64,000 nucleotides of DNA, taken from contig NZ_BAABGX010000001.1 of assembly GCF_039541795.1 (NCBI RefSeq), positions 806,001 through 870,000 on the forward strand, written 5' to 3'. A model generated the notes under the pieces. That model did no database searches, had not been told where the DNA came from, and saw only the letters and a program-made list of their open reading frames with translations. The translations under genes and the position numbers were made by a program. The DNA is from Nibribacter koreensis (GTDB lineage Bacteria; Bacteroidota; Bacteroidia; Cytophagales; Hymenobacteraceae). Of the stretch, positions 25,659 to 33,292 are shown in pieces; position 1 is the first letter of the stretch, and each line of letters opens with the position of its first letter.

Positions 25659-25820
25659 AGGTATAGCCCTGTCTGCTAAGCCCCTATCTCCTGTCCTTAA
25701 AAAGAAGGCGCTAGCTATCAGAAAATAATTAAAGAGGTTTTACTAGATTTTAGATTTATTTTGTATAATATTGAACCTAAGGCAGCACATTGCTGTCTGT
25801 AGTGTATAATGAACAATAAT

Positions 25821-26012
25821 ATGAATCAAGGAACAGTAAAATTCTTTAATGGCGAAAAAGGTTTCGGCTTTATTAAAGACAACAACACCAATCAAGAGTA
25901 CTTTGTACACGTATCTGGTTTGGTAGATGAAATCAGAGAAAACGACGAAGTAGTTTATGATCTTCAAGAAGGAAGAAAAGGACTAAACGCGGTTAACGTT
26001 AAACTTGCTTAG
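25821..26012 (+). CDS. Cold-shock protein, copy 2
   Basis: 63 residues, MNQGTVKFFNGEKGFGFIKD at the start, RNP2 YFVHVSGL. It differs from copy 1 in the loop after FFN and at the C-terminus (VKLA). An in-frame ATG at 25809 would add MNNN; ATG 25821 is preferred because it is shared by all three copies. The leader holds a small hairpin, GGCAGCA-CAT-TGCTGTC, just upstream. It carries the same 18-base stem-loop after the stop as copy 1, then a terminator. Confidence 0.95.
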   Translation: MNQGTVKFFNGEKGFGFIKDNNTNQEYFVHVSGLVDEIRENDEVVYDLQEGRKGLNAVNVKLA

Positions 26013-26029
26013 TCTTTCGCTATAAAGAC
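26012..26029 (+). promoter_or_regulatory. Conserved 3'-UTR stem-loop of csp 2
   Basis: GTCTTT-CGCTAT-AAAGAC, identical to the element after csp 1 and in the same place relative to the stop codon. Confidence 0.6.
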
Positions 26030-26038
26030 ATAATGCTG

Positions 26039-26070
26039 AAAAGCCCCTCCCCTACGGAGGGGCTTTTTTT
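26039..26070 (+). terminator. Terminator of csp 2
   Basis: AAAAGCCCCTCC / GGAGGGGCTTTT around CCTAC, then TTT. Compared with csp 1, the stem shows paired changes (CTCT/AGAG versus CCCT/AGGG). Confidence 0.9.
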
Positions 26071-26084
26071 ATGCCCTTTTTTTA

Positions 26085-26230
26085 GTGAGTGATTGAATGA
26101 GAGGTTGAATGAATGAATTCGTTTATAGGCTGTTTTGACAAAATGAGCCGGAAAACAGCCTTAAATGAACAGGCTTGTTAAAATTGCTGGTTGCTCTTTT
26201 TCATTCTCTCATTCCTTCAATCACTCATTC
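26085..26230. repeat. Long imperfect inverted repeat
   Basis: GTGAGTGATTGAATGAGAGG at 26085-26104 and its near inverse ATTCCTTCAATCACTCATTC at 26211-26230 enclose the degenerate palindrome copy 11. It lies between the convergent csp 2 and lytic transglycosylase genes and may act as a bidirectional terminator. Confidence 0.55.
26120..26168. repeat. Dispersed palindrome copy 11 (degenerate)
   Basis: CGTTTATAGGCTGTTTT and AAAACAGCCTTAAATG with a longer, partly unpaired centre. Clearly related but decayed. Confidence 0.55.
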
Positions 26231-26242
26231 TTCCATTGAGAA

Positions 26243-27145
26243 TTACTCCGGCATGGCTAAGACAAATTCCTTGCCTGCAGGAACTGTCAACTTATAGGCT
26301 TTAATCCAAGGGTTGTACATGCGCAAGGTTTTGTAATTGGTGCCTTGCTCAAGCGCAAATGCCGGCAAATCTTCAATGGTGGACCTTACGGTATAAGTCT
26401 TAGTGGGCAATGGCGCGTAGCCCTGCTCCTTGGGTAATTCAAAACCATATTTTGAGGGGTTGCCTAATACCTCTTTCAAAGCCAGAATCCTGAACATATA
26501 CCTGGAGGTTTCATCATTCAGATAGAGGTCATAATAAGAGGATACTCCTTGGCGCTTAAGCGCGGCGTCAATCCCTCCCATGCCTCTGTTGTAAGCGGCG
26601 GCGGCGTTGGTCCAGGATCCGAATTTTTTATGTGCAGTTTTCAAGTAGCGGGTGGCGGCCACCGTGGCTTTCTGCACATGGAAGCGTTCGTCTACTTCTG
26701 CGTTAACCAGAAGACCGTACCCACGGGCCGTGTCGGGCATGAGTTGCCAAAAACCGGCGGCGCCCGCCGGAGACGTTACCGGGCTGAACAGGCTTTCAGC
26801 TAAAGCCAGATAGATAAAGTCTTCAGGGATGTCGTTTTCTTTGAGCATCTGCTCAATTTCTGGAAGGTAGCGCTGCATGCGTTTTAGGCCTAGCAAAGAG
26901 GTAGCGTGCAGGTAAGAATTCACCAGCAGTTCGCGGTCAAGGCGTTCGGCCACGTCTGGCACCTGCAAAGGCACCGGTTCACCGGCAAACGTCATGGTGG
27001 CAGGTAGCGTAGGCGCCTTAAAAATCTTCCCCTCCCTAAACGAGCCACTCTCCTCTTCTTTTATCAAAGATTGCTGGCTGCACAGGTGCAAGGTGATAGA
27101 GATGATAAATACAAGGGCCAGTGTTCTCCAGATCTGCTGATTCAT
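26243..27145 (-). CDS. Membrane-bound lytic transglycosylase (SLT, MltD type)
   Basis: Lytic transglycosylases cut peptidoglycan glycan strands, forming 1,6-anhydroMurNAc ends. The product has 300 residues: an N-terminal signal or membrane helix (about 7-24) containing HLCSQQS, which might be a lipobox though it is atypical, then the SLT domain with catalytic Glu in ALAESLFSP, SPAGAAGFWQLMPDTARGYG, AAAAYNRGMGGI and YMFRILALKEVL. The last 60 residues (KTYTVRSTIEDLPAFALEQG ...) look like a LysM-type wall-binding module. It probably acts in the periplasm. Confidence 0.92.
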   Translation of the reverse strand: MNQQIWRTLALVFIISITLHLCSQQSLIKEEESGSFREGKIFKAPTLPATMTFAGEPVPLQVPDVAERLDRELLVNSYLHATSLLGLKRMQRYLPEIEQMLKENDIPEDFIYLALAESLFSPVTSPAGAAGFWQLMPDTARGYGLLVNAEVDERFHVQKATVAATRYLKTAHKKFGSWTNAAAAYNRGMGGIDAALKRQGVSSYYDLYLNDETSRYMFRILALKEVLGNPSKYGFELPKEQGYAPLPTKTYTVRSTIEDLPAFALEQGTNYKTLRMYNPWIKAYKLTVPAGKEFVLAMPE

Positions 27146-27308
27146 GATTTCCTCCTTTTTCTGTTTACAGGCGTTGCTCCATCCTTTCTACGAAAAAAAT
27201 AGCCTTACCAGATAAACGACCTATCTACTATTATAGTGCCAAGGTGTAGGAAGCCCACAACAATTTGCAGGAAGTACTAGCTGCCTGATTACAATCACAG
27301 GCAATGCT

Positions 27309-27347
27309 CCGTTTTTAGGCTAATTTGGAGAAAACAGCCTAAAAACG
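27309..27347. repeat. Dispersed palindrome copy 12
   Basis: Arms CCGTTTTTAGGCTAATTT and AAAACAGCCTAAAAACG: the core reads TAGGCT/AGCCTA instead of TGGCCT/AGGCCA, a paired change. It lies 12 bases past the stop of the cupin anti-sigma gene. Confidence 0.87.
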
Positions 27348-27359
27348 ATTTTCAGGAAT

Positions 27360-27971
27360 CTAAGCGGCTATCCGTTGAATGATCACCTTGTACGGGTTGG
27401 TGGAGGTCACTTTGATAGTGTGAGGCGTATGCAGGGGCACTTCATAGAAATCACCCACTGTCAAGGAATACTGCTTGTCACCAGCGGTTATGATGCAGGA
27501 GCCTTCCAGAATAAGGAAACGTTCTAGCTGGTCATGGTGCACCTCTTCATTAGACTGATTCTTGAGCCAGGCAATGGCGGTGATGACTTCTGGCGTGGCG
27601 GCTAACAGATGCGCGTGTATGTTTTCTGAATCTTCAGGTAAGGCCAGGTCTGGTCTGGAGAACCATGGTTCATACGCTTCTGCCGTTGAGGTGGGCGTAA
27701 GCAATGGAACCTCCACCACGGGTTCCCCCGCCTTGAGGCGTTCCATGTAAGCAATGGTGGCCAATAGCAAGGGCTTTACGTTTGCACAAGGCTCTACGGC
27801 ATGCGCATGAGCATAGGCCTCAAGGGTCAAACTGATCTGGGTCAATTCTGCCTGCACCTGCGGGTATAGCTGCGCCATCTGCTCCACCAGCGCAGTTTCT
27901 TCTGGAGTGGCCGCCCCCATGATGTAGAGCTCTAACAAGCCAGACTCTAATATGTCAGTAGGTTGGTTCAT
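27360..27971 (-). CDS. Cupin-domain anti-sigma factor (ChrR-like)
   Basis: A 203-residue cytoplasmic protein. The N-terminus has the anti-sigma signature LESGLLELYIMGAATPEE, as in RskA/anti-sigma-K-type factors; the C-terminal part (about 125-203) is a cupin with HHDQLERFLILEGSC, VGDFYEVPLHTPH and IIQRIA strands that could bind a metal through the histidines and glutamate. The zinc-binding HxxxCxxC of classical ChrR is not present at the N-terminus. Its ATG overlaps the stop of the ECF sigma gene by 4 bases (ATGA), so the pair is translationally coupled. It probably holds the sigma factor inactive until a signal, perhaps oxidative, is sensed by the cupin. Confidence 0.85.
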   Translation of the reverse strand: MNQPTDILESGLLELYIMGAATPEETALVEQMAQLYPQVQAELTQISLTLEAYAHAHAVEPCANVKPLLLATIAYMERLKAGEPVVEVPLLTPTSTAEAYEPWFSRPDLALPEDSENIHAHLLAATPEVITAIAWLKNQSNEEVHHDQLERFLILEGSCIITAGDKQYSLTVGDFYEVPLHTPHTIKVTSTNPYKVIIQRIAA

Positions 27972-28492
27972 GCGGCTTTTTGCGCTCCAATGTGTTTAAA
28001 TGCCATTTTTAGACTAGACTTTAGAGCCTCCTCAGGGATGCCCATAGCGGAAGCAGCCTGTTGGCAAGAATATCCTTTCAAATAAATGAGTTCTAGGGCT
28101 TCTCTTTCTTGGGGCTCTAAAAGGCAAAAAGCCTCTTGTATTCTTTTGTCTTCTATCTTTTTTGCAAAAGTAGTGGTTTCTGAAGGTTGCACAAGGTGTC
28201 CGTGCTTGCCGGTATTCAATGCTTCAATGGCTATGCCCCTGGCAATGGCCAAACCCCACGTGAGAAACCGGTTCTTGGAGGGGTCATACACCTTGATCCT
28301 AGACCAAATGGCCACAAAGGTTTCTTGCAAGACCTGCTCAGCCACGTCTGGGTGCTGGACTATTCTGGTAATGACTCCTAGCAAAACGGGGGCATACGAC
28401 GTGTACAACTTACCCAAGGCCGCCTGATCTCCATTTTGCAAAGCCTTAATAAGAAAATGGTCTTGTTGTTCTGGTGAGTTAGCCCTAATCAT
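27968..28492 (-). CDS. ECF-type RNA polymerase sigma factor
   Basis: A 174-residue sigma-70-family factor of the extracytoplasmic-function class. Region 2 runs over GDQAALGKLYTSYAPVLLGV to FVAIWSRIKVYDPSKNRFLT; region 4 is LEPQEREALELIYLKGYSCQ followed by the helix-turn-helix AASAMGIPEEALKSSLKMAF. Start set at ATG 28492, since the longer frame begins with TTG. It overlaps the cupin anti-sigma gene, and it probably controls a stress regulon including its own operon. No ECF-like promoter could be assigned by eye in the short gap upstream. Confidence 0.9.
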   Translation of the reverse strand: MIRANSPEQQDHFLIKALQNGDQAALGKLYTSYAPVLLGVITRIVQHPDVAEQVLQETFVAIWSRIKVYDPSKNRFLTWGLAIARGIAIEALNTGKHGHLVQPSETTTFAKKIEDKRIQEAFCLLEPQEREALELIYLKGYSCQQAASAMGIPEEALKSSLKMAFKHIGAQKAA

Positions 28493-28592
28493 ACAATCCG
28501 TCAATGGTTTACCTGCGTTTGCTTACCATACGCGTTCCCTGTGGCAAGGTACGCCCTGCCGGAGACAATTCTAAATAAAAACAGCTTTTCCT

Positions 28593-28991
28593 TTACCTTA
28601 AGGAGCCTTGTTCCAGCAGCCAGTCAAAAATAAGCTGATCTACGGCAGATACCTGTTCCCTGTCTTGGTAGGTGAGCCAGACAATCTCCTCAATTTCATG
28701 GGCAGGCTGCAAGGTGCCCGTATATTTTGCAGCATAACACGTCATCTTCACCGTCACCCCTGTGGCATGGCTGTCGGCCTGCGCTTGAAACGTCTTTAGG
28801 TAGGTTAAGGAGTCTGGTTCTAGTTGCACGCTCAGTTCTTCCTCTATTTCTCTAATCAGCGCCTGCTTATCCGTTTCACCTGACTCGCGTTTGCCACCGG
28901 GCAGGTAGTACTTGGTTCGGCCCTTGCTTAAAGTGCTCAATACCTTTTCGTCCTTAGTTTCTATCCAGGCAATCTTATCAATTAGCGTCAT
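28593..28991 (-). CDS. NUDIX hydrolase
   Basis: A 132-residue NUDIX pyrophosphohydrolase. The Nudix box (Gx5Ex7REUxEExGU) starts at GGKRESGETDKQ and goes on with ALIREIEEEL; the usual final glycine is replaced. PGGKRESGE after TKYYLP is typical of MutT/8-oxo-dGTP-type or nucleotide-sugar NUDIX members, but the substrate cannot be assigned. ATG at 28991. It stands alone between the sigma factor and the third csp gene. Confidence 0.9.
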   Translation of the reverse strand: MTLIDKIAWIETKDEKVLSTLSKGRTKYYLPGGKRESGETDKQALIREIEEELSVQLEPDSLTYLKTFQAQADSHATGVTVKMTCYAAKYTGTLQPAHEIEEIVWLTYQDREQVSAVDQLIFDWLLEQGSLR

Positions 28992-29229
28992 ATAATGTGT
29001 GTTTGGTCTACGGCCTCTGAAACCAGAATAAAATAATGAAATATTTTTTATAGGATAATTACCATCCTATAGCTTATCAAAAGCAGGTTTAAACACTTTA
29101 AGTAGCTATTATCTTTTCTCAAAATAATACTTATCCCACCCAAGCCTAGATTCAAATATAGATATCTAAAAATATAATGAACGATTCTTCCCTAGTTAGC
29201 GTATTGAGGGTATAATAATTAATAACACG

Positions 29230-29421
29230 ATGAATCAAGGAACAGTAAAATTCTTTAATGACGAAAAAGGTTTCGGTTTTATTAAAGACAACAGTGACAA
29301 TCAAGAGTACTTTGTACACGTATCTGGTCTTGTTGACGAGATCAGAGAGAACGACGAAGTAGTTTATGATCTTCAAGAAGGAAGAAAAGGACTAAACGCT
29401 ACCAATGTAAAACTAGCGTAG
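29230..29421 (+). CDS. Cold-shock protein, copy 3
   Basis: 63 residues, MNQGTVKFFNDEKGFGFIKD, RNP2 YFVHVSGL, C-terminus NATNVKLA. The ATG is the same as in copies 1 and 2. The AT-rich 238-base leader contains GATATCTAA at 29161-29169, as in csp 1. Unlike copies 1 and 2 it lacks the GTCTTT-CGCTAT-AAAGAC element after the stop but has its own terminator. Confidence 0.95.
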   Translation: MNQGTVKFFNDEKGFGFIKDNSDNQEYFVHVSGLVDEIRENDEVVYDLQEGRKGLNATNVKLA

Positions 29422-29440
29422 TCTAGACCATACATTCTCA

Positions 29441-29472
29441 AAAAAGCCTTCCGGTAGCGGAGGGTTTTTTTT
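29441..29472 (+). terminator. Terminator of csp 3
   Basis: AAAAAGCCTTCCG / CGGAGGGTTTTTT around GTAG, with two weak pairs in the stem and a long T run. Confidence 0.8.
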
Positions 29473-29574
29473 ATGCCCAATTTTTTATGATGTTCTGCTT
29501 TATTGAATTGTAAAATCTTCCAAGCTATCCTTGGGCATAAAACATCCACTCCTCCATTCATGATGTTTCCTGCG

Positions 29575-29614
29575 CCATTTTTAGGCTATTTTCTGAAAAA
29601 AGCCTTAAAAACGG
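29575..29614. repeat. Dispersed palindrome copy 13
   Basis: Arms CCATTTTTAGGCTATTTTC and GAAAAAAGCCTTAAAAACGG; between csp 3 and the gene at 29708. Confidence 0.8.
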
Positions 29615-29707
29615 TGGTGGCAAAGATGGGCAGTGATAATTTTCAGGGCAATCTATACTTGCAAATTCCATTTTCGTAGAAAATAGATACACCTGGTCCA
29701 GCATCTC

Positions 29708-30022
29708 ATGGAAGAACAGAATCAAGCGTTTGACGAGGCCGTTCACAATGAACTGAATCTTTACTTCAGGAGCAAGATTCGGGAACTTCTGAGCAGCCAT
29801 CCAGACCTCCAAAAACTAAAAGAAGAAAACAAACTTCAGCTTTCTGACTTGGTGGCCTGCATGCCGTTAGAGGACCAAAACCGTTGGCATCGCTTTCTTC
29901 ATCTAGACCAACTCAAACTCAACCAGGACATCATGAATCATCTTGAAGGCAAAGGCGAGCCGTTTAACCCCGGCCACCGCTTTGGCAACCCCTTCGCAGA
30001 CTTGACAATGGATAATGATTAG
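29708..30022 (+). CDS. Hypothetical protein
   Basis: A 104-residue soluble protein I do not recognise. It is predicted mostly helical and charged (FRSKIRELLSSHPDLQKLKE, HRFLHLDQLKLNQDIMNHLE), ending in a proline/glycine-rich tail PFNPGHRFGNPFADL. No signal peptide or membrane segment. A weak promoter-like TATACTTG lies at 29654-29661. Convergent with the DUF4268 gene and separated from it by an AT-rich inverted repeat. Confidence 0.65.
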   Translation: MEEQNQAFDEAVHNELNLYFRSKIRELLSSHPDLQKLKEENKLQLSDLVACMPLEDQNRWHRFLHLDQLKLNQDIMNHLEGKGEPFNPGHRFGNPFADLTMDND

Positions 30023-30083
30023 TGACTAATGATTAGTGATTAGAATACAATTAATCATTAATCACTATTCATTAATCATTACT
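30011..30083. terminator. AT-rich inverted repeat between convergent genes
   Basis: Variants of TAATGATTAGTGA on the left pair with TCACTATTCATTAATCATTA on the right. The repeat reaches the stop codons of both genes (30022 and 30083) and is likely a bidirectional terminator. The left arm also contains the unit twice in direct orientation. Confidence 0.6.
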
Positions 30084-30544
30084 TACCGGAGTGCGTCAAA
30101 GCTGTATTGGGCGTCTGACCAAAAAGCGTCCAGGGCAATGATGCGGGGTTTAAAAAAGGAGATGAGCGTGGGCCAGTCGTCTTTATTGAACACGCTTACG
30201 GGGCTTATCTCTTTGTAAATGCGGCTGACGGTGCGGCCGTATTCATCTGTGGTGTGCAGCGCCCACTCCCATTCCTCTTCCAGGGTCTCGTGCAATAGGG
30301 TTTTTAGAGCTACAAACTGCTCAAAGAACAATTCCTGTAATTCAGGATCTGCGTGGTTTATTTCTATGGCAATAGAAGCAGATTTTTTATCGGCGTCCAT
30401 TTTAAAGGCTACGCCCGGCAAACCTGTTTTGTAATTCACCCAGTTGGTGCGTAAGCCCTCAGCAGATAGATGCGGAGCAATATATTGACCAAAGGTGGTC
30501 CAAAACGCTTGTCTTAATTGGGAAGCCTGTTCTCTTGTGTACAT
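30083..30544 (-). CDS. DUF4268 protein
   Basis: A 153-residue soluble protein. The opening MYTREQASQLRQAFWTTFG and the segments VNYKTGLPGVAFKMDADKKS, LFFEQFVALKTLLHETL and FFKPRIIALDAFWSD match the DUF4268 pattern known from small Bacteroidota proteins, where the domain can also occur fused to nuclease-like domains. The biochemical role is unknown. ATG at 30544; the gene stands alone. Confidence 0.8.
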   Translation of the reverse strand: MYTREQASQLRQAFWTTFGQYIAPHLSAEGLRTNWVNYKTGLPGVAFKMDADKKSASIAIEINHADPELQELFFEQFVALKTLLHETLEEEWEWALHTTDEYGRTVSRIYKEISPVSVFNKDDWPTLISFFKPRIIALDAFWSDAQYSFDALR

Positions 30545-30960
30545 CTGTTCTTATATGCAAAAACCGCCCGCAAGTTACTATAGCTTTTTAAGTAGCGAGG
30601 TTTCATCTGGGTGGTGGAGTAGGTTTTTAAACAAGTTATGTAACTAGAATGATGAAATAGGCAGGCTAACGCAAACCCAAATGTGGATCTGGTGGCAGAG
30701 TAAATATGGCCTCACCCATGTATAATAGACATGCTTAAATACAAACACTTATATATCAGGTAATTAATATTATTGCACCCATTATTTTTCCTGTAAATAC
30801 CTAGTAATAGGTATTCCATAAGTGGAATGAAAATTTGTTATTTGCAATGCCTGGTAGATTTTGAAAGGTTCTATCACGGTTTTTTGTTTTGTCTGTTAAA
30901 AAGGGGACCTCGGGGGTGGTCTCCTTTTTACTTTTTTAACCCTTCCTCTTCTCAAGCCTT
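30545..30960. other. Gene-free stretch upstream of the DUF4268 gene
   Basis: About 415 bases between the DUF4268 start and the terpene-cyclase-like gene's end. It contains a small palindrome ATTCCA-TAAG-TGGAAT (30813-30828) and the terminator at 30898-30930. No supported ORF or RNA gene. Confidence 0.5.
30898..30930 (-). terminator. Terminator of the terpene-cyclase-like gene
   Basis: AAAAAGGGGACC / GGTCTCCTTTTT (one G-U pair) around TCGGGGGT, flanked by T runs on both strands, 31 bases past the gene's stop. Confidence 0.75.
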
Positions 30961-31623
30961 TTATACTCTCTTCCAAGGCGATATCCCCTCCTTTTTGATG
31001 TGTCTGTACAGTAGATAGAAATACACTGTGTCAAAGAGTAAGATGCCCATGTACAGCAAGATGAGCAGATAGGATTTAGGGAAGTACAGATAAAACAGCA
31101 CTGACGGGAACACCGTACCAATCAATTTAGCCAAGGCAATGTATATGGACTGACCCTGCACATGGTAGCGCTTCAAGTACATGCGCACAAATAAAATGGA
31201 CATCATCAAATTCTGTCCGAAGGCCGCGTAAATGCCTATGTATTCATTAAACTCTCTGGAGATCGCTGCAATTAACAAAGCGGCAAAAATCAAGGAGAAG
31301 GCAAAGGTTGGGTAGAAGAGCGCTCTAGGCAGGTGGTCAGGAAACTCTTTGCTCCCGTACCGTAGGTATTGCACAAGAATGCCAATATCAAACAACAGCC
31401 ACAGATAGTCAATGTATAGCTGCGGCGCCGGATGCGGATGCACAAAAGAGAAGATGAATTCCCAAGCCAGGTTGGCGCAGAGAGCGGCCATGGGCATGCC
31501 GTACGTTTTGTCCAGGTACCCGCGCCTAAGAATAAGCAAGTAGGTAATTGTCCAGAATACGCCGCTCCCAATCATTAGAAAGTGAGAGACACCAGTGCCT
31601 AAGTGAACGGGATTTTCTAACAT
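30961..31623 (-). CDS. Integral membrane protein of the transmembrane terpene cyclase (Pyr4/PaxB-like) type
   Basis: A 220-residue protein with seven hydrophobic segments and a short cytoplasmic tail. It has the pattern of the transmembrane terpene cyclase family: a conserved Glu in NLAWEFIFSFVHP (Glu55) and a conserved Asp in the last helix, ILLFDTVYFYLLYR (Asp198), corresponding in position to the acid residues needed in fungal Pyr4. I assign it by pattern recognition, so the family is fairly likely but cyclase activity is not shown. No terpenoid genes are adjacent. It stands alone upstream of the terminator at 30898-30930. Confidence 0.65.
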   Translation of the reverse strand: MLENPVHLGTGVSHFLMIGSGVFWTITYLLILRRGYLDKTYGMPMAALCANLAWEFIFSFVHPHPAPQLYIDYLWLLFDIGILVQYLRYGSKEFPDHLPRALFYPTFAFSLIFAALLIAAISREFNEYIGIYAAFGQNLMMSILFVRMYLKRYHVQGQSIYIALAKLIGTVFPSVLFYLYFPKSYLLILLYMGILLFDTVYFYLLYRHIKKEGISPWKRV

Positions 31624-31710
31624 AGCTCCATAACCGGCCTACCCAATTCAGGTTAGTGAAAGGAATATATTATAGCCAGCAATCACGGTGATTTTACAGG
31701 AAAAGAGTTC

Positions 31711-31750
31711 CCGTTTTTGGCCTAATTCCCAGAAAACAGGCCAAAAACGG
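31711..31750. repeat. Dispersed palindrome copy 14
   Basis: Arms CCGTTTTTGGCCTAATTCCC and AGAAAACAGGCCAAAAACGG. It lies 12 bases past the msrA stop and before the membrane protein gene (both minus strand). Confidence 0.9.
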
Positions 31751-31762
31751 ATAGCCAATATT

Positions 31763-32323
31763 TTATTGATCTTCTTGTTTCCAGTGTCTTTCTAAGAAAC
31801 CTGCCCTGCCAGAACCTACAAAGTACCGGCCATAATGGCTGGGGTTCTTTTTGTAATAATCCTGATGGTACTCTTCGGCGGGATAGAATTCCTGCGCAGG
31901 CAGAATGGGCGTGACAATAGGCAGTTGAAACGGTCCGCTGTTTTGCGTTTGTTCCTTAGATTGCTGTGCCTGCTCCTTTTGCTTCTCTGAATGATAAAAG
32001 ATGGCTGTTCTATAAGAAGAGCCTCTGTCGCCAAACTGACCACCCGCGTCTGTTGGATCAATGGACTGCCAGAAAATGTCAAGTACCTCTGGGTAGGTAA
32101 TGACGCTTGGGTCAAAGGTAACCTGTACGGCCTCATAATGGCCGGTGGTTTCTGAGCAAACCTGCTCATAAGTGGGGTTCTTGACGTGTCCACCGGTGTA
32201 CCCAGAAATTACTTCCAGCACGCCCTCGTATTTATGAAACGGCTTGACCATGCACCAAAAACAGCCACCGGCAAAGGTGGCTACTTCTACTTCTGTATTG
32301 TTCTGAGGAGCTATATTTTCCAT
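31763..32323 (-). CDS. msrA: Peptide methionine (S)-S-oxide reductase
   Basis: MsrA repairs methionine-S-sulfoxide in proteins with thioredoxin as reductant. The 186-residue product has the catalytic motif GGCFWC (Cys21), then SGYTGGHVKNPTYEQVCSET, GHYEAVQVTFDP, DPTDAGGQFGDRGSSYRTAI and an HQDYYKKNP block near the C-terminus. No signal peptide is visible, so it should act in the cytoplasm. ATG at 32323. Confidence 0.96.
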   Translation of the reverse strand: MENIAPQNNTEVEVATFAGGCFWCMVKPFHKYEGVLEVISGYTGGHVKNPTYEQVCSETTGHYEAVQVTFDPSVITYPEVLDIFWQSIDPTDAGGQFGDRGSSYRTAIFYHSEKQKEQAQQSKEQTQNSGPFQLPIVTPILPAQEFYPAEEYHQDYYKKNPSHYGRYFVGSGRAGFLERHWKQEDQ

Positions 32324-32467
32324 AGGTTTTATTTACTTTCTGCTGTTGGTTAAACCTAAAATTTGGGGTTTTGTTGCTGATGATGAAAGGAAAGAGGTCA
32401 CTCTGCAGAATGCTTTGGTAGGTAATATTCTAAATTTCAAATAATTTGCGGCAAACTACCATTTTTC

Positions 32468-33133
32468 ATGAAACGCCTTTCCTTCCTTTTCCTCTTCATT
32501 TCTTTACTTGTTACCAAAGCCTACAGCCAAAAGACGGAAGATTACATCATTACTACCGCCGGTGATACAATTGCCGGAAAGGTGATTTACGCACCAGGTA
32601 CTAAAATTCAGTTTAAAGCCGCAGGCCAGAAGAAAGTGAAGGAGTATTTTCCTCTTGAAATCCATGGCTACTGGTACAAAGGCTCTTACAAAATCAGCAA
32701 GTTCAGTAAAACCGACAACAAAGCGGTATATGCTTACCATTACAGACCTAATGAAGACTCCGTGGCTTTTGAGAAAGCCACTGGCTTAACTGTTCCGCAA
32801 AATGGTAAAATAGTCTTATACTACAACAAACCGCGCAGAAGTGCCACCTTTATGAGTTCTACAGGAGCGATGATGGGTGGGGGGCAAACCACTGCATCGG
32901 TGATTTATGAAGTAAAGGGAACAGATGAGCTTTACTTCTCTACCGTGTATTCTTCTGGCCTTTTGTTATGGGACAAGTCAGAGGCTATCCAAATCTTAGC
33001 TGAAATTGTAAAACCCTACCCAGAATTAGCACAACGCGTGAAAAGCATGCAAGGGAAGTTTACCATTGAAATCGTTAGCCAAATTGTAAAAGAGTACAAT
33101 GCCTGGTATGTAAGTCAATCTGCAAAATCATAA
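32468..33133 (+). CDS. Exported hypothetical protein
   Basis: A 221-residue protein with a clear signal peptide (MKRLSFLFLFISLLVTKAYS, cut near residue 20). The mature part opens with EDYIITTAGDTIAGKVIYAP, a pattern typical of Bacteroidota exported proteins that start with a small beta-strand hairpin, and continues with mixed alpha/beta sequence. A Gly/Met-rich hydrophobic patch (STGAMMGGGQTTAS) sits in the middle. I cannot assign a function. Single gene. Confidence 0.72.
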   Translation: MKRLSFLFLFISLLVTKAYSQKTEDYIITTAGDTIAGKVIYAPGTKIQFKAAGQKKVKEYFPLEIHGYWYKGSYKISKFSKTDNKAVYAYHYRPNEDSVAFEKATGLTVPQNGKIVLYYNKPRRSATFMSSTGAMMGGGQTTASVIYEVKGTDELYFSTVYSSGLLLWDKSEAIQILAEIVKPYPELAQRVKSMQGKFTIEIVSQIVKEYNAWYVSQSAKS

Positions 33134-33292
33134 GGAAGGCAACATTCACATCTTTCCCTTGGACTAGTAGTTCTAGCTTGTTAATATGCATATGCGTCTT
33201 TGAGTATTCCATTTTGCGTGCTATGGCCTAATTTCTTACGCAAGCGTATTAAAGGAGTCATTTAACTAAAGGCAATTTAACCGGCTGTTGGT

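Noticed and set aside
30827..31018. Short plus-strand frame in the gene-free stretch (MKICYLQCLVDF...)
   Set aside because: It runs through the terminator hairpin and into the antisense of the membrane protein gene; composition is unlike a real gene.
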